Assembly: GCF_026151205.1 (NCBI RefSeq)
Contig: NC_087073.1
Location: 9,810,411 to 9,874,410, forward strand
From: Bolinopsis microptera
Taxonomy: Eukaryota; Ctenophora; Tentaculata; Lobata; Bolinopsidae
DNA length: 64,000 nt
Direction of reading: 5' to 3'
Shown here: one piece after another, positions 32,591-63,850 of the stretch
Layout: every line of letters begins with the position of its first letter
Position numbering within the stretch: position 1 is the stretch's first letter
Program-made: the position numbers and the translations under genes
Notes under the pieces: generated by a model
Seen by the model: only the letters and a program-made list of their open reading frames with translations
Told to the model about the DNA's origin: nothing
The model's database searches: none

Positions 32591-35500
32591 CTCTAGTAGC
32601 AGGGAATAGTTGAGTGTGCACTTCGATGTACACGATTTCTGATAACACAGGGTTGTTTGTTAGGTCATTCTAAACCAGAATCGTTTAGGTGGACAATTTG
32701 TTTCGCTAGAGACAACCCTACAGGGCAAATTTTCTAAATTACCCTCAGTCGCGTATACGGGATTTTCGTATTTCGGCTCCTGAAGGTCATAGAGACTTCG
32801 TTTTTGGCGTAAAATTACCGCAGTGGCCACATTTATGTACAACTTATTAATCAATGTATGGTCTAAAATTGTTTGTTCCCGAGATATCTGCAAAAACATA
32901 ATTTAAGCTCAGGCGTAGGCACAAATTTCATTAAATTTGTATCTCAGCTTCTGAAGGTCTTAGAGACTCAAACTTTAGCTTAAAATGACCGCAATACACA
33001 TGTTTATATTGACACTATAAAGGTCATAAAGGTCCAAAATGCTTGCTTTTGGAAAAAATCCAGAAAAACTGATTTTCACTTTAACTTTCGTGCATCCTAA
33101 AATAGTAACATCAAACATGTAATTAATTTTGGTATCCTGGGCTAAAAAAGTCTTACTGACACTTTACTTGCAGAACAGCAAAATGTTCAGCATGAACACA
33201 TTCAGATAATATTTATGGAGCAACACAATTAAGTTTCAGAAGCTCCTTCCAGCTATCTTATCTTATCCCCAAATGTATACATCTAACCATCTCTCTGGCT
33301 ACTTCAAACTACTTCAATCCCCAAATTTATACATGAACATCTAACTATCTCGTTATAGCTACTACAAGTTGGGCTCTCTCCAGTACTGTTTGACTATTAT
33401 GGCTAATCAACTTCAATCCCACCTCATGAAGTAGAATCTACTTCTAGCTACTTTTAATTCTGCTACCTCTATGCCATGCCTATTCTACCCAGCTACCACC
33501 AGCACGTTATAATTGTAGCTCTTTCTAGCAACCTCTGAATGCTACCTCTTGCTCTATACAGGTACCACTAGTGGGCAGAAACCCCAATTCCAGCTCTTTT
33601 CACCTACTTCGGCTACATCTATTTAGCTACTACTGCAAGGCCCCCTGGCCCCTCCAACCTCTGCTCTTTCTAGCAAACTTAACTTAAGCTCCCTCTTGCC
33701 TTTTATAGCACCGCCAGCAACAATTTATTCTGGCTCTTTCCGGCTGCCTCAGCTGCATTCAACAATTTCCAGCTCATTGAGGAAGAGGAAATCTGCTATT
33801 TCTAGCAACCTCTGAATGCTACTTCCTGCTCTATCTAGCTTCCACCAACATCCACTTATTGGTGTTAAGCTACCACTAGCACCTGCAAATTCTAGTCCTA
33901 TCCAGCAAACTCAGACTACCTTATGCTATATCCAGATAACACAAGAACCCTCAAATTCTAGCTGGAGCCTGGAGGTAGCATGAATTATGTAAAAACAGAT
34001 AGAATTTGAGAGTGCTCAACCAACTGAATATGGATGGATGTAGCCCGAAGTAGCTAAAATTTGTGGGTACCGTTTGCTAGTGTTAGCTGGATAGAGCAGA
34101 AAGTAGTCTGAGGTTGCTTAATAGGGCTAAAATTTGCAAGTGCTGGCAATAGCTGAACAGAGTAGGAGTACGTCTGAGGTTGCTGGATAGGGCTAGAATT
34201 TGCAGGGGCTAGTGGTAAAATTTAAACAACAATTATTGGGTGTTGGTGGAAGCTAGATAAAGCAGGAAATAGCATTCAGAGATTGCTAGAAGGAGCTAGA
34301 GTGGAGGTAGCAGAATTGAAGGAAACTAGAAGTAGATTCTACTACATGAGGTTGGATTGGAGTTGATTAGCCATAATAGCCAAACAGTACTGGAGAGAGC
34401 CCAACTTGTGGTAAGACCGGGATCCCGGCTTAATCCCGATCCCTAATCCCGGTCTTAATCCCGGTCCTGGCACTTTTTCCCAGTCCCAGTCCCGGCCAAA
34501 CTAGCGGTCCCGGTCGAGCCTTGGCTTTAACGAAATGGAAGCAACCAGGGAGATGGTCAGATGTATAAATTTGGGGATTGAAGTGGTTTGAAGTAGCCAG
34601 AGAGATGGTTAGATGTATACATTCGGGGATAAGATAAGATAGCTGGAAGGAGCTTCTGAAACTTAATTGTGTTGCTCCATAAATATTATCTGAATGTGTT
34701 CATGCTGAACATTTTGCTGTTCTGCAAGTAAAGTGTCAGTAAGACTTTTTTAGCCCAGGATACCAAAATTAATTACATGTTTGATGTTACTATTTTAGGA
34801 TGCACGAAAGTTAAAACAGTTTTTAATGAATATCTCCAAAGCTAAGCACTATAAACCCTATGTTGCTTTATTGCTTGTATGTAAATGTGGCTTTTGCAGT
34901 TAGTTTGAGCTAAAAGAGAGGCCCTTACAACGTTCTGAAGCCGAGATACAAAATTCATATATTTGCGCCAGAGGGTAATTTAGAAATTTCCCCCCTAGGG
35001 TTGGAACTACTGATAGAAATTGCGTACCTTATCAATTCTGATCCAAAATGACCTTACAAAGGACCTGGTTTCTAGAAAATTTGTAGACACCAAACTGCAC
35101 ACTCGATTTCAATTAGCTTCTAGAGTAGATTTTTTTCACTCGCCCCAGTGAAAATCAGTTTTTCTGGATTTTTTCCAAAAGCAAGCATTTTGGACCTTTA
35201 TGACCTTTATAGTGTCAATATAAACATGTGTATTGCGGTCATTTTAAGCTAAAGTTTGAGTCTCTAAGACCTTCAGAAGCTGAGATACAAATTGAAATTT
35301 GTGCCTACGCCTGAGCTTAAATTAGTTTTTTGCAGATATCTCGGGAACAAACAATTTTAGACCATACATTGATTAATAAGTTGTATATAAATGTGGCCAC
35401 TGCAGTAATTTTACGCCAAAAATGAAGTCTCTATGACCTTCAGGAGCCGAAATACGAAAATCCAGTATACGCGACTGAGGGTAATTTAGAAAATTTGCCC

Positions 35501-35632
35501 TGTAGGGTTGTCTCTAGCGAAACAAATTGTCCACCTAAACGATTCTGGTTTAGAATGACCTAACAAACAACCCTGTGTTATCAGAAATCGTGTACATCGA
35601 AGTGCACACTCAACTATGCCCTGCTACTAGAG
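32591..35632. mobile_element. 3-kb foldback element with TA target duplication
   Basis: Nearly the whole 3,042 bp is one inverted repeat. It begins CTCTAGTAGCAGGGAATAGT and ends ATGCCCTGCTACTAGAG. The arms pair over more than 1 kb each, for example TACAGGGCAAATTTTCTAAA at 32730 against its reverse complement near 35495, and TAGCTATAACGAG/CCATAATAGCC-type segments near 33400 and 34370. The turn lies near 33960-34000. The arms carry many CTAGCTACC and CAACCTCTGAATGCTAC repeats. TA flanks both ends. The right arm has two extra segments: TCCCGGTC repeats at 34427-34520, and about 330 bp at 34815-35150 that resembles a diverged copy of the element end. No transposase frame is present. Confidence 0.85.
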
Positions 35633-35678
35633 TAGCAGGGTAAGTCTGTTTAAAAAACTCACGCTATTAGTAGTGATC

Positions 35679-38143
35679 ATGGGCAAGAAGGGCCGGACAA
35701 AGCACCAGAAAGAGTCACGTGACCCAGTGAAACAGATCGGATCGTGTAAGAAGTTCCACCCTGATACTCTGACCAAGAGACTTGAAAAGAAGCAAGCTAA
35801 CCAGAGACACAAACGGCAGAACGGCTTCGAGCAGGTCGCTTATTCAATATATTACTATAAATCCTATTATTTTGGAAACAAATTATATTTTTAGACTTAC
35901 TGGTGCTTTATTTCTGTACATCCTTATTATTCCAGTCTTTTGATCTGCAGTTCGTCCTTATAAAACCGTCCTTACAACTTATACAAACTGTGCCAGGTAC
36001 GGTCCCTGTCTGACTTGGTGGAGAATGCAACATCTCGACAAAAAACATTCGAGAACACTAATGGTGCAGCCGCCTCAGAAGAAGGGTCAGAAAATAGTGT
36101 TTATTTTATTTTGGCACCGTATTATTTTCGAAACCTTATCCAGAAAATTAAATCAATCATTATATCCCATGACGAAATAGCTCACCTAAGAATTCAATAA
36201 TCTAAATTAACTTCAGATTGCAGATAAAGGAGGGGATAAAGCGGTCGTTTTACAAGGAGTTTAGAAAAGTAGTTGATCAGGCGGATGTTGTATTGGAGGT
36301 TCTTGATGCTAGGGATCCTGAGGGATGTCGGTGTAAAGATGTGAGTCTCATAGATTATCATATTATCACAAATGCACGTATTTCACATATTTTATTGAAT
36401 TGAAAACAAAAATTTCGATGAAATCTGTTTAAAATCTGTTTGCCCTACTTTAACAAAAGCTCTGTTGTGGAATCTAATTTAAACTTCAGGCAGAGACAGC
36501 TGTGTTAGCAGACTACAACAAAAGACTTATCCTCGTTCTGAACAAGATAGACTTAGTTCCCCAAGATGTGTCTAAAGCATGGCACAAACATTTGTCCAAA
36601 CAGTTCCCCACCGTCCTGTTCAAAGCTAACACCCAGGCACAGAAATCTAATCTTAAACGGTCAAATGTGGACGTGATGGGAGTAAACCACAAGATGTTTG
36701 CTACCAGTGCATGTTTAGGGGCTAGGGAGCTTAACAAGGTTTGCAGTCATTCTATTTCCTAAAACTGTAAACTCTTCAAATAGACTAGTCTTACAAAACA
36801 AGATTTTTGTGGACTGATTGATCTTTTAATTGTATGACTTTTTCCTTCTTCAGTTATTAGTGAACTACACCCGAAATAAAGGAATTCGGACGAGTATTCG
36901 TGTGGGAGTTATTGGGCTGCCTAACGTGGGTAAAAGTTCCCTGATTAACTCTCTTAAAAGGAGTAGATCGTGTAATGTTGGCGCTATCCCTGGGATTACT
37001 AGATCAATTCAGGAGGTAAAGAATACACATAAATACAATGTTTTTGGAGATCGACGTTGTTGAATACTCATTTCAATGCAATACATATTATAGTTGAACT
37101 TGGTTTCTTTGTCAACTAGCCCAGATAACTTCCAGGTAGAGTTAGATAAGAACATCAAACTACTGGACAGTCCCGGAGTGGTTCTGTCAGAAAATGTTGG
37201 CCCACTCGCAACCATACAGAACGCAGTAAAGCTAGACAATTTAGAAGATCCTGTTAAACCTATAGAAATTATAATGGAGCATTGCGGAGTAGCCCAGCTA
37301 GCAGAACATTACCAAATCGAACCCTTTACAACCGCTCATGAACTGACCGCGTTACTGGCATTCAGATTTGGTAAATTGGTGTCCGGTGGTGTACCGGATA
37401 CGACTGCAGCCGCTAGACTGCTACTCAAAGATTGGAGTAACGGCTCTGTACAGTTTTACATCAAACCACCCCCGGTAAGTCAAAATTTATGACCAAATTT
37501 TCAGGCAAAGTTTGATAAAAAAGTGCCGGTTTTGTAACGCGCGATGACATTTGTACTGTATGGGTTTTCAACTTCATAATAAAGAATTTACACAGTACCG
37601 CCGCGCCCGCGCGCTCAATCGCATACCTCATGTCTTGATATTCGTATGTTGGTGGCTCGGTATAGTAGTCTGCTATCGGTTATATCCACAAAGATATGTA
37701 CAAGCTTCGCCAAACGTATCTCAACTCATTTATACAATATTCAGTTTAATCCAATTTATATCTAGGAGAACGCACCAATACCCGCTCACGTATCAGCTGA
37801 AGTTGTAACCACGTGGGCGGCGGAGTTCAGTCTTGACGACCTCGAAATGCCGAAAGTTGAGGATGAGATGCGAGATAACACTGATGCTGCTCCAGCTCAG
37901 GAGCTATCTGTGGTCTTCAAAACGGACAAACCACCTAAGGTGGAAGCTATGGATAAGTTGATTGAGGACAAGCCTTACGAAATGCCGCACCTTCAAAATT
38001 CTAAAGTTATGAAGAACAAAAAGCGTGGATTAAAAAGGGAAAGAAAGAAGATGGATAAATTTTCCGATATGTTTGATAACGCTATGAATACTATGATGGA
38101 CTGTGAAGATCCTGATGAAATGAGTGATGATTCTGATGAGTAA
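35679..38143 (+). CDS. GNL3L: Nucleolar GTP-binding protein of the GNL3/GNL3L (nucleostemin) family
   Basis: A circularly permuted GTPase with a role in ribosome biogenesis and proliferation in its family. Exons, approximately: 35679-35834, 35997-36098, 36224-36340, 36490-36738, 36854-37015, 37136-37474 and 37766-38143. The N-terminus is basic ([30 protein letters not shown]), the nucleolar-targeting type. [20 protein letters not shown] opens the GTPase domain. NKID (G4) precedes GLPNVGKSS (G1) and DSPG (G3), the permuted order. The fourth exon ends KACLGA-like, and the C-terminus is basic then acidic (MSDDSDE). The donor after exon 2 (AGT|GTTTAT) is weak, so that border is uncertain. Invertebrates usually have one gene corresponding to both vertebrate GNL3 and GNL3L, so the symbol means the family. 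Confidence 0.85.
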
Positions 38144-38503
38144 CTTTTAGTTAAAAGTAATTTAGATCAGTTTCATGGGATTTGAAGTATTTATTTCATT
38201 CTGATAACTTATTGCTGACGTGCTGCTGTATAGATTATTTTAAGGCTTTTTATTCATTTAACAGTTGAAGGCGACTCCGTTTTCTTTTAGCACTCGTAAT
38301 TTGGTCGTGAATGTTCCTCAACTAAACCTTGTGACACTTTTCGACTCTCTCGGTTAGGTCACTGCTATATTACTCAAAAACCCAGTAGCAATTACCTATT
38401 ATAAGTTATCGATCTAAACTGTTCTCCAATATAACTTCCATTCATTTAAGCGCTTAGCAGTATGTAATAGTAGCCGAGACCGCTACTGTATCCCGGTCTT
38501 CAA

Positions 38504-58564
<20,061 letters not shown>

Positions 58565-59004
58565 AGACGAGTTGTTCATTAATAATTTAGCGACCTTTAT
58601 ATAACGCTAATTTGTCCTGTTAATGCGATTAATGCAACAGTAAACTGGTAAATATGGGTCGAATTTTCTCATAGTAGCGGCAGATATGATCAAAATTGTA
58701 ATTGTTTATGTCTATTTTTATTTGAATTTCTTAAAGTTAACTCCTGATTTCTTACACAGTAATTTTAACTTTTTCATGAAATCCACTGACTATTATTTAC
58801 GAAAGTTCTCCCGACCAAGGTTGATGATTCTAATGTATTTGATACTAAATGTTATTGTTAAAAACTTTAAACTTGTATTCTATATTCATGTCTCATCGCT
58901 CCGAAGGCAGACAATTTGTTTGACCTATAGTTTTTTACATGCATCAAAATCTGAATCTACGTGCGTCCCGTTACATCCATCTTAAATAGAATTCTCTGTT
59001 TTTT
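58565..59004. other. Intergenic, convergent gene ends
   Basis: Between the CDK7 stop (plus) and the EF-hand gene stop (minus). AT-rich, with no supported frame. Polyadenylation signals for both genes are expected here but no perfect AATAAA was identified. Confidence 0.5.
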
Positions 59005-60234
59005 TCACAGTTCTCCCCGATCGTGGCTCTCTTGCATTTTCATGAATTGAGTCTGATTTTTTATGAGTTTATGCTTCTTCTTCTCCATAACGACTCCAAG
59101 TTCCTTTCTGTCCAGTTTTCCGTCATTATTCTCATCAACCAGCCCCATTATCATACTCCCCGCCAGTTCTAATTCCTCTACGTTTACGTCTGATTCCTTT
59201 CGTGACATCCTGCCTGATGATAATGGCATGAGATTAATTGCTCTTAATTTTCACATCACCGGTTCAACTGTTCATATTGCTTGAGATATTTTAGAGATCA
59301 TGTAAATAGTGGGAATTTTGAATTAGTTAAATTATCCTAATTACCACAGACTTTCAAGTTTCAACCTCCCTACCGGCCGCCGCGCCTTTTCCTTTTAAAA
59401 CTAACACGTCACGTTTTAGAAACCCTTTCCCTCGGGCATCCTCAAGTGATATCATTCATAGGCACTAGACTGTGAAATATTTTGGACGAGGGAACAACTA
59501 ATTTTAACTTACTAAGTGGTTGCTGGTCTATTCTGAAAACATCCCGGAAAGCTAATTTTAACTTACTAAGTGGTTGCTGGTCTATTCTGAGAACATCCCG
59601 GACAAAAGCCAGGAACTCCGGCCCTTCTACAACTCCACTTTCATCATGATCGTAGTGCTTGAATATCTCTCCAAGGTTCTTCTGTTGTAGCGATTTTGGG
59701 CAGATATCTAGAAAGTTCTTTTCAATATTTAGGAGTTCTGCAAGCTCTCTCAACTGGAGACGACCATCTCCGTTCACATCTCCACGTTCAAATAACCTGT
59801 TAGGTGATGGGTGTTCAATAAGTGTGATTATCACGTTGTTGCGACAAAGTAAAACAAAAAGCGAGCGTTTTCCTTTGTCGCAATAAAGTGACGATCAGAT
59901 ATTTTGGTTACTCATCATTGTAAATGCGATTCATTGACAATGTTTCTATCCAATGATTACAGTTAGGTTCAGTGTCTTTGAAATACAAAGAACAAAACGT
60001 GTAAGTAAAGTTCACTACTAACGTGTCAATAAAACTCTGCAACTCCTCTTCCTTTATCTTGAACCCTACACTCTCCAGCCCGTATCCGTCCTCCATTTTA
60101 TGTTGCTGTTTAGCCAGGATCCTCCTCACTAAACTACTGGTCTCCTCTCTGTCCAGGAACCCATTACCGTCACTATCGTACTCTCTCCACATCTTCATGA
60201 ACAGGACGCTGGGCGTTTGGCGAGAACTCGACAT
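59005..60234 (-). CDS. Secretagogin/calbindin-like EF-hand calcium-binding protein
   Basis: Three exons: 60234-60023, 59796 to 59567 (or 59513) and about 59218-59005. They are joined GT-AG in agreeing phases and encode about 215 residues with four EF-hand loops: DSDGNGFLDREE, DVNGDGRLQLRE, DHDESGVVEGPE and DENNDGKLDRKE. Flanking words (VLFMKMWREYD, ELAELLNIEKNFL, EIFKHYDHDESG) follow the order of loops 3-6 of secretagogin-type proteins. The protein is therefore shorter than the six-loop family members. It is a cytosolic calcium sensor or buffer by family. A 54-bp tandem duplication at the end of exon 2 repeats the donor CTTA|GTAAGT, so two splice sites are available, differing by 18 codons (RIDQQPLSKL). 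Confidence 0.8.
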
Positions 60235-60943
60235 CTCGTAGTGTCTGATATTTTATTATATTGGGGATTATTAGAGAATCAGGGGGCGATTTGTTGGAAA
60301 TTACTTTAGACGTCTAAACTTAAAGTTCTGCACCTTTAAACTACATGCAGGTATATTCGGGTCAATTGGCATTGTTCCTGCGACTAGTCTATTTTTAGAT
60401 GAACTTTTCAGCGCATATTTGTAGCTTCAAAGTATGTAATTAAAACTATCCCAAATATCTGCTAGGATGGCGCTTGGAAGTTGATAAAGTGCTGAACTGG
60501 AGATGATGTAACCTGGCGAACATATCCCCTGGGAGAGGCAGCAGCACGGTCACGCGATGCACCGAGACGTAGTGATCCAGTGTGTTGGTCAGAGCCCCAC
60601 TAATCTTGGTGAACGGACCGAATCACTACATGACTGAATCCCTAACGGACTGAATCACTACCAATCACTATTGGTAGGGATTGAGGTATATTTTAGGACT
60701 GAATCACTACCGGACTGAATCACTACCGCTAATATCTAAACCTAACCACTTTGATGTGATCCCTACTGAACTTTGCAATAAAGGCATAATTATTCGTATT
60801 TCATTAGTTAATTATTTTATTTTTTGTTAATTATTATTAGATTTTTCGTGATAATTGACTAAGCAGAAATTTGGTCAAAGAATAATAGATAATATACTGA
60901 TACAGTAATTTAAATCACACAATAATAAGTAAACATTAAAGCA
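60235..60943. other. Noncoding; short ACTGAATCACTAC repeats
   Basis: No gene seen. GACTGAATCACTAC-like words recur at about 60630-60730. The upstream region of the EF-hand gene starts here. Confidence 0.5.
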
Positions 60944-61073
60944 TTAACCCAAAATCTTAGATCCAACAGCTTTCAGAAACTCGGTAACATCCCCAAAGTT
61001 ATCATAATCATCAACAATACGTTGCATCTCCAGGTCAAACTTCTCCCACTTTGCTGCTCTCTTGAAGGGTCTT
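60944..61073 (-). CDS. Possible terminal exon of an unidentified minus-strand gene
   Basis: Acceptor TAATCACCAG precedes 61073. The frame reads RPFKRAAKWEKFDLEMQRIV, then DDYDNFGDVTEFLKAVGSKI, and ends at TAA 60944. The balanced composition and amphipathic pattern look like real coding. It could be the last exon of the HARBI1-like gene upstream (62876-63850), since strand and order fit, but the connecting exons were not found. Confidence 0.35.
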
Positions 61074-62566
61074 CTGGTGATTACACAGGATTACACAGGA
61101 TTACACAGGATTAAAATTAAATTATAGATCCATTATCATGGACCGTCATAATTGTTTACAGAAGTTAATGAAAACAATCATCTTTGCTTGAAGTCAGGGC
61201 CAGGGTAACAGTGGTGTGCCCACCTATGAGTGAAATTGAAACGTAGCGCGCCTGAAACGTCGCGCGCCTGAAACGTCGCGCGCCTGAAAGCATGACAATG
61301 TCAGCCGCGCTGAAAGCTTTCATAAGGTTTCAGTAATCGCGTCTGCGGCAAATTAGAAAATTTTTAAAAATTTGCCAGTATTTGTCACAATTTGGCGGGA
61401 CTGGAATATGATGCATTGGTTCGGTTAAAAAACCACCAGATATAATGATAACAAGATTAACGGTGACTGAAATATGGCGAAAACTTGTTTAGCCCACAGC
61501 TATTGAAAATGTAGAGTTTACGAAGCTTGATGACTTAATGATAACACAATTCTTTTAGGCAGATAAAGATATTAAATCAAATACATGAAAACATAGCACG
61601 GCATGATAATCGAATGAAAATTATGTTGACCATCAGTCTTAGTGCCATGTCCGCAAGTGTACTTGTCCCCTTTTGAATCCATGAGCTATTGGGACATTAG
61701 CGGACATGGTTTTTGGGACATTAGCGAAACTAGAGTTAACGAAGCTCAAGTTACCGAAGCTTGATGACTAAATGATAACACAATTCTTTTAGGCAGATAA
61801 AGATATTAAATCAAATACGTGAAAACATAGCACAGTATGATAAATAAATGAACATTATTCTTAGTTTATTCCTTTTGTGTGAATAAGATCACCGTAGCAG
61901 ACAGCAGTTCACGCAACATTGGCCGTGTGGACTGCTTGTCACTTGCGGAGGACATTTAAAAAACACGTTCTAGAAAAGTACACGTGTTAGTCAAAACAAT
62001 ACATGCACGTTTTACAAAAATAATTACAAGTGTAAAATTACCAATCTTTAAAAATACACGTGTTACAAATACAAATACACGTGTAACAAAATACTGAGCA
62101 CATATCAGGCCATATATTTGCTTAAATTTGAAGTGAGTTAAGTTTTAGAACCCTTTAAAAGCAACTCTAAAATTCAAATTCTTACCATTCTGAGAGGATT
62201 GGATGCTAAAACGATGAGTATCGTTGATCAGGAGCTCTATTTATCAGGTTTTATAAAAACGCCAATAGAAAAATGCGAAGATTTTTTATAGGGTCTCCCA
62301 GGAGATTCTATGTACTTCCAAAAGTATACATCCATTTTTTTTCCAGGTGTATTCGAGGAAATGTCTAAGCTTGTTATGTATGCAGTTTCATTGACCTAAT
62401 ACAAATGATGGAATTTAAGTGAATTTAATCTGGCGGGTGGTATTTTTTTATGCAGATAAAGAGCTGAGTTGTGGTCTAAGATGGGAAGCCATAACTTATC
62501 TCTGGATCTCAATCGGGTTGACATAATTAAAATAATAGTGCAATCTTGTCCTTGTCCTCTCCCCAG
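61074..62566. other. Noncoding region with small repeats
   Basis: Contains three ATTACACAGG copies (about 61079-61109), three GAAACGTCGCGCGCCT units (about 61240-61290), and a direct repeat of about 115 bp (61517-61630 and 61757-61870) with AACACAATTCTTTTAGGCAG. It also has a TGTCC-type segment (61650-61735) related to 1460-1530, and ACACGTGT words at 61970-62090. No gene is supported. Confidence 0.5.
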
Positions 62567-62693
62567 AATCCACAAGATGGTTAGGAGAATCGTCGAGGGA
62601 CAAGCTGCGTCCGAAGAGCTCCGAAGGAGGGTTTTCAATCAGTTCCAGCCTGAAATGAACAGTTTTCACAGACTCTGCATCATATACAATTAA
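62567..62693 (+). CDS. Possible terminal exon of a plus-strand gene
   Basis: A strong acceptor (CTTGTCCTCTCCCCAG, ending 62566) is followed by 41 codons: IHKMVRRIVEGQAASEELRR, then RVFNQFQPEMNSFHRLCIIY, then N and TAA. AATAAA lies directly after the stop (62695-62700). The combination of pyrimidine tract, open frame and polyadenylation signal supports a last exon. No upstream exon or family was recognised. Confidence 0.4.
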
Positions 62694-62875
62694 TAATAAA
62701 GCTGGACTAGCTGGACCTGTTCTTATGATAAAATTAATTAAAAATAAACCATGTTCCCCACTTGGAAACGATGTCACAGACAACAGCCACAATTTAACGG
62801 TAAACATTCTTCACTAAATAACTGACCCAGTTTTAACAAATTCGAGTCATGAGGAGGAGACTGAATCTTACTTAC

Positions 62876-63850
62876 TCGTCTGCGTCGTCCAAGCGTGATA
62901 TCCGCAAGAAATTGTGCAGATGCACACAGCTTTTCAGAATCAGCCTAGTCACCTCCTCATTTGTGGTCAGGTGACTCAGGATCTTCCATTTCCTTGATAG
63001 GTGTCCGAAGACGCACTCTATGACCATCCTGCCTCTGAAACAGTGTACAATTCAATCTACATAAGGTTCTACAAAAGTTTTCAGTTTTGCGATGATCACT
63101 TTACAGGAAAATACAGGAAAACAGCTCAAAGAGCACAAACGGTAATTCTTGATCAATTCATACAAAAACAATCATGACTGTCTAATCTAATTAGATGTAG
63201 TTTTCTGAATTGTCGAGGCTACAATTTATTTATTTATTTAATTCGTGACGTTCCAGTACCTGGATAACCTATAGTTTGTCATCCGCTGAGATTTTGACAC
63301 CTTCCCCCTGTACGGCTTCATACAATGAGCATGAAGGGGAAAGGCATCGTCACCGACAATGTAGTAATTGACTCTACCAAGTCGCTCCTGAAAAGAAGAC
63401 GTAAACATTATATTAATTAAGTATCTTACAGCCTAGATAACATATAAGCTCATATTTTTATGTCCTAAAGGATGCAGACCAATGGCGCTGTTTTTAGCGC
63501 CCAGAACCACTCTCCAATCAAGGCCCCCCATCAAAGTCCGAAAGCGGGGTTAAATTAAATCTTTCTATGAACACACCCTGTTCCATTGTTAAAACGGTAA
63601 TCATGTTCAAGGGCTGGGATTCCGGGTAAAGTATTTACTGAGTTAATGAAGCCTCGAGCATTTGGTATTCACGAGTGTTCGCATATTATCATCAGTTCTT
63701 ACCTGATCATCATTCGGCAGAATCTCAGCAGCAGGTATAAAACCCCGTTCTAGGAATTCTCCAGAGGCCAGTCCTCGTCCCAGTCTGTCCTCTGACCAGA
63801 TTCCTCCGTCTGATCGACCGCCAAAGCTTCCAACGTTAAAATGACGGATT
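62876..63850 (-). CDS. HARBI1-like (PIF/Harbinger transposase-derived) protein, partial
   Basis: Three exons on the minus strand, continuing beyond the window: 63850-63713 (RHFNVGSFGGRSDGGIWSED, ending ILPNDDQ), 63387-63260 (RVNYYIVGDDAFPLHAHCMK, then SQRMTNYRLS) and 63034-62876 (RMVIECVFGHLSRKWKILSH, then VHLHNFLR). All have good GT-AG borders and join in frame. GDDAFPLH holds the second catalytic Asp of DDE_Tnp_4 nucleases, and MVIECVFG the catalytic Glu position (usually VENAFG), so the nuclease core may be intact. It may be a domesticated HARBI1 gene or an intron-bearing Harbinger transposase. No inverted ends were seen inside the window. Confidence 0.75.

Noticed and set aside
58686-58985. 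99-residue plus-strand frame after CDK7
   Set aside because: AT-rich, Phe/Leu/Tyr-biased composition typical of chance frames. No splice sites or domain.
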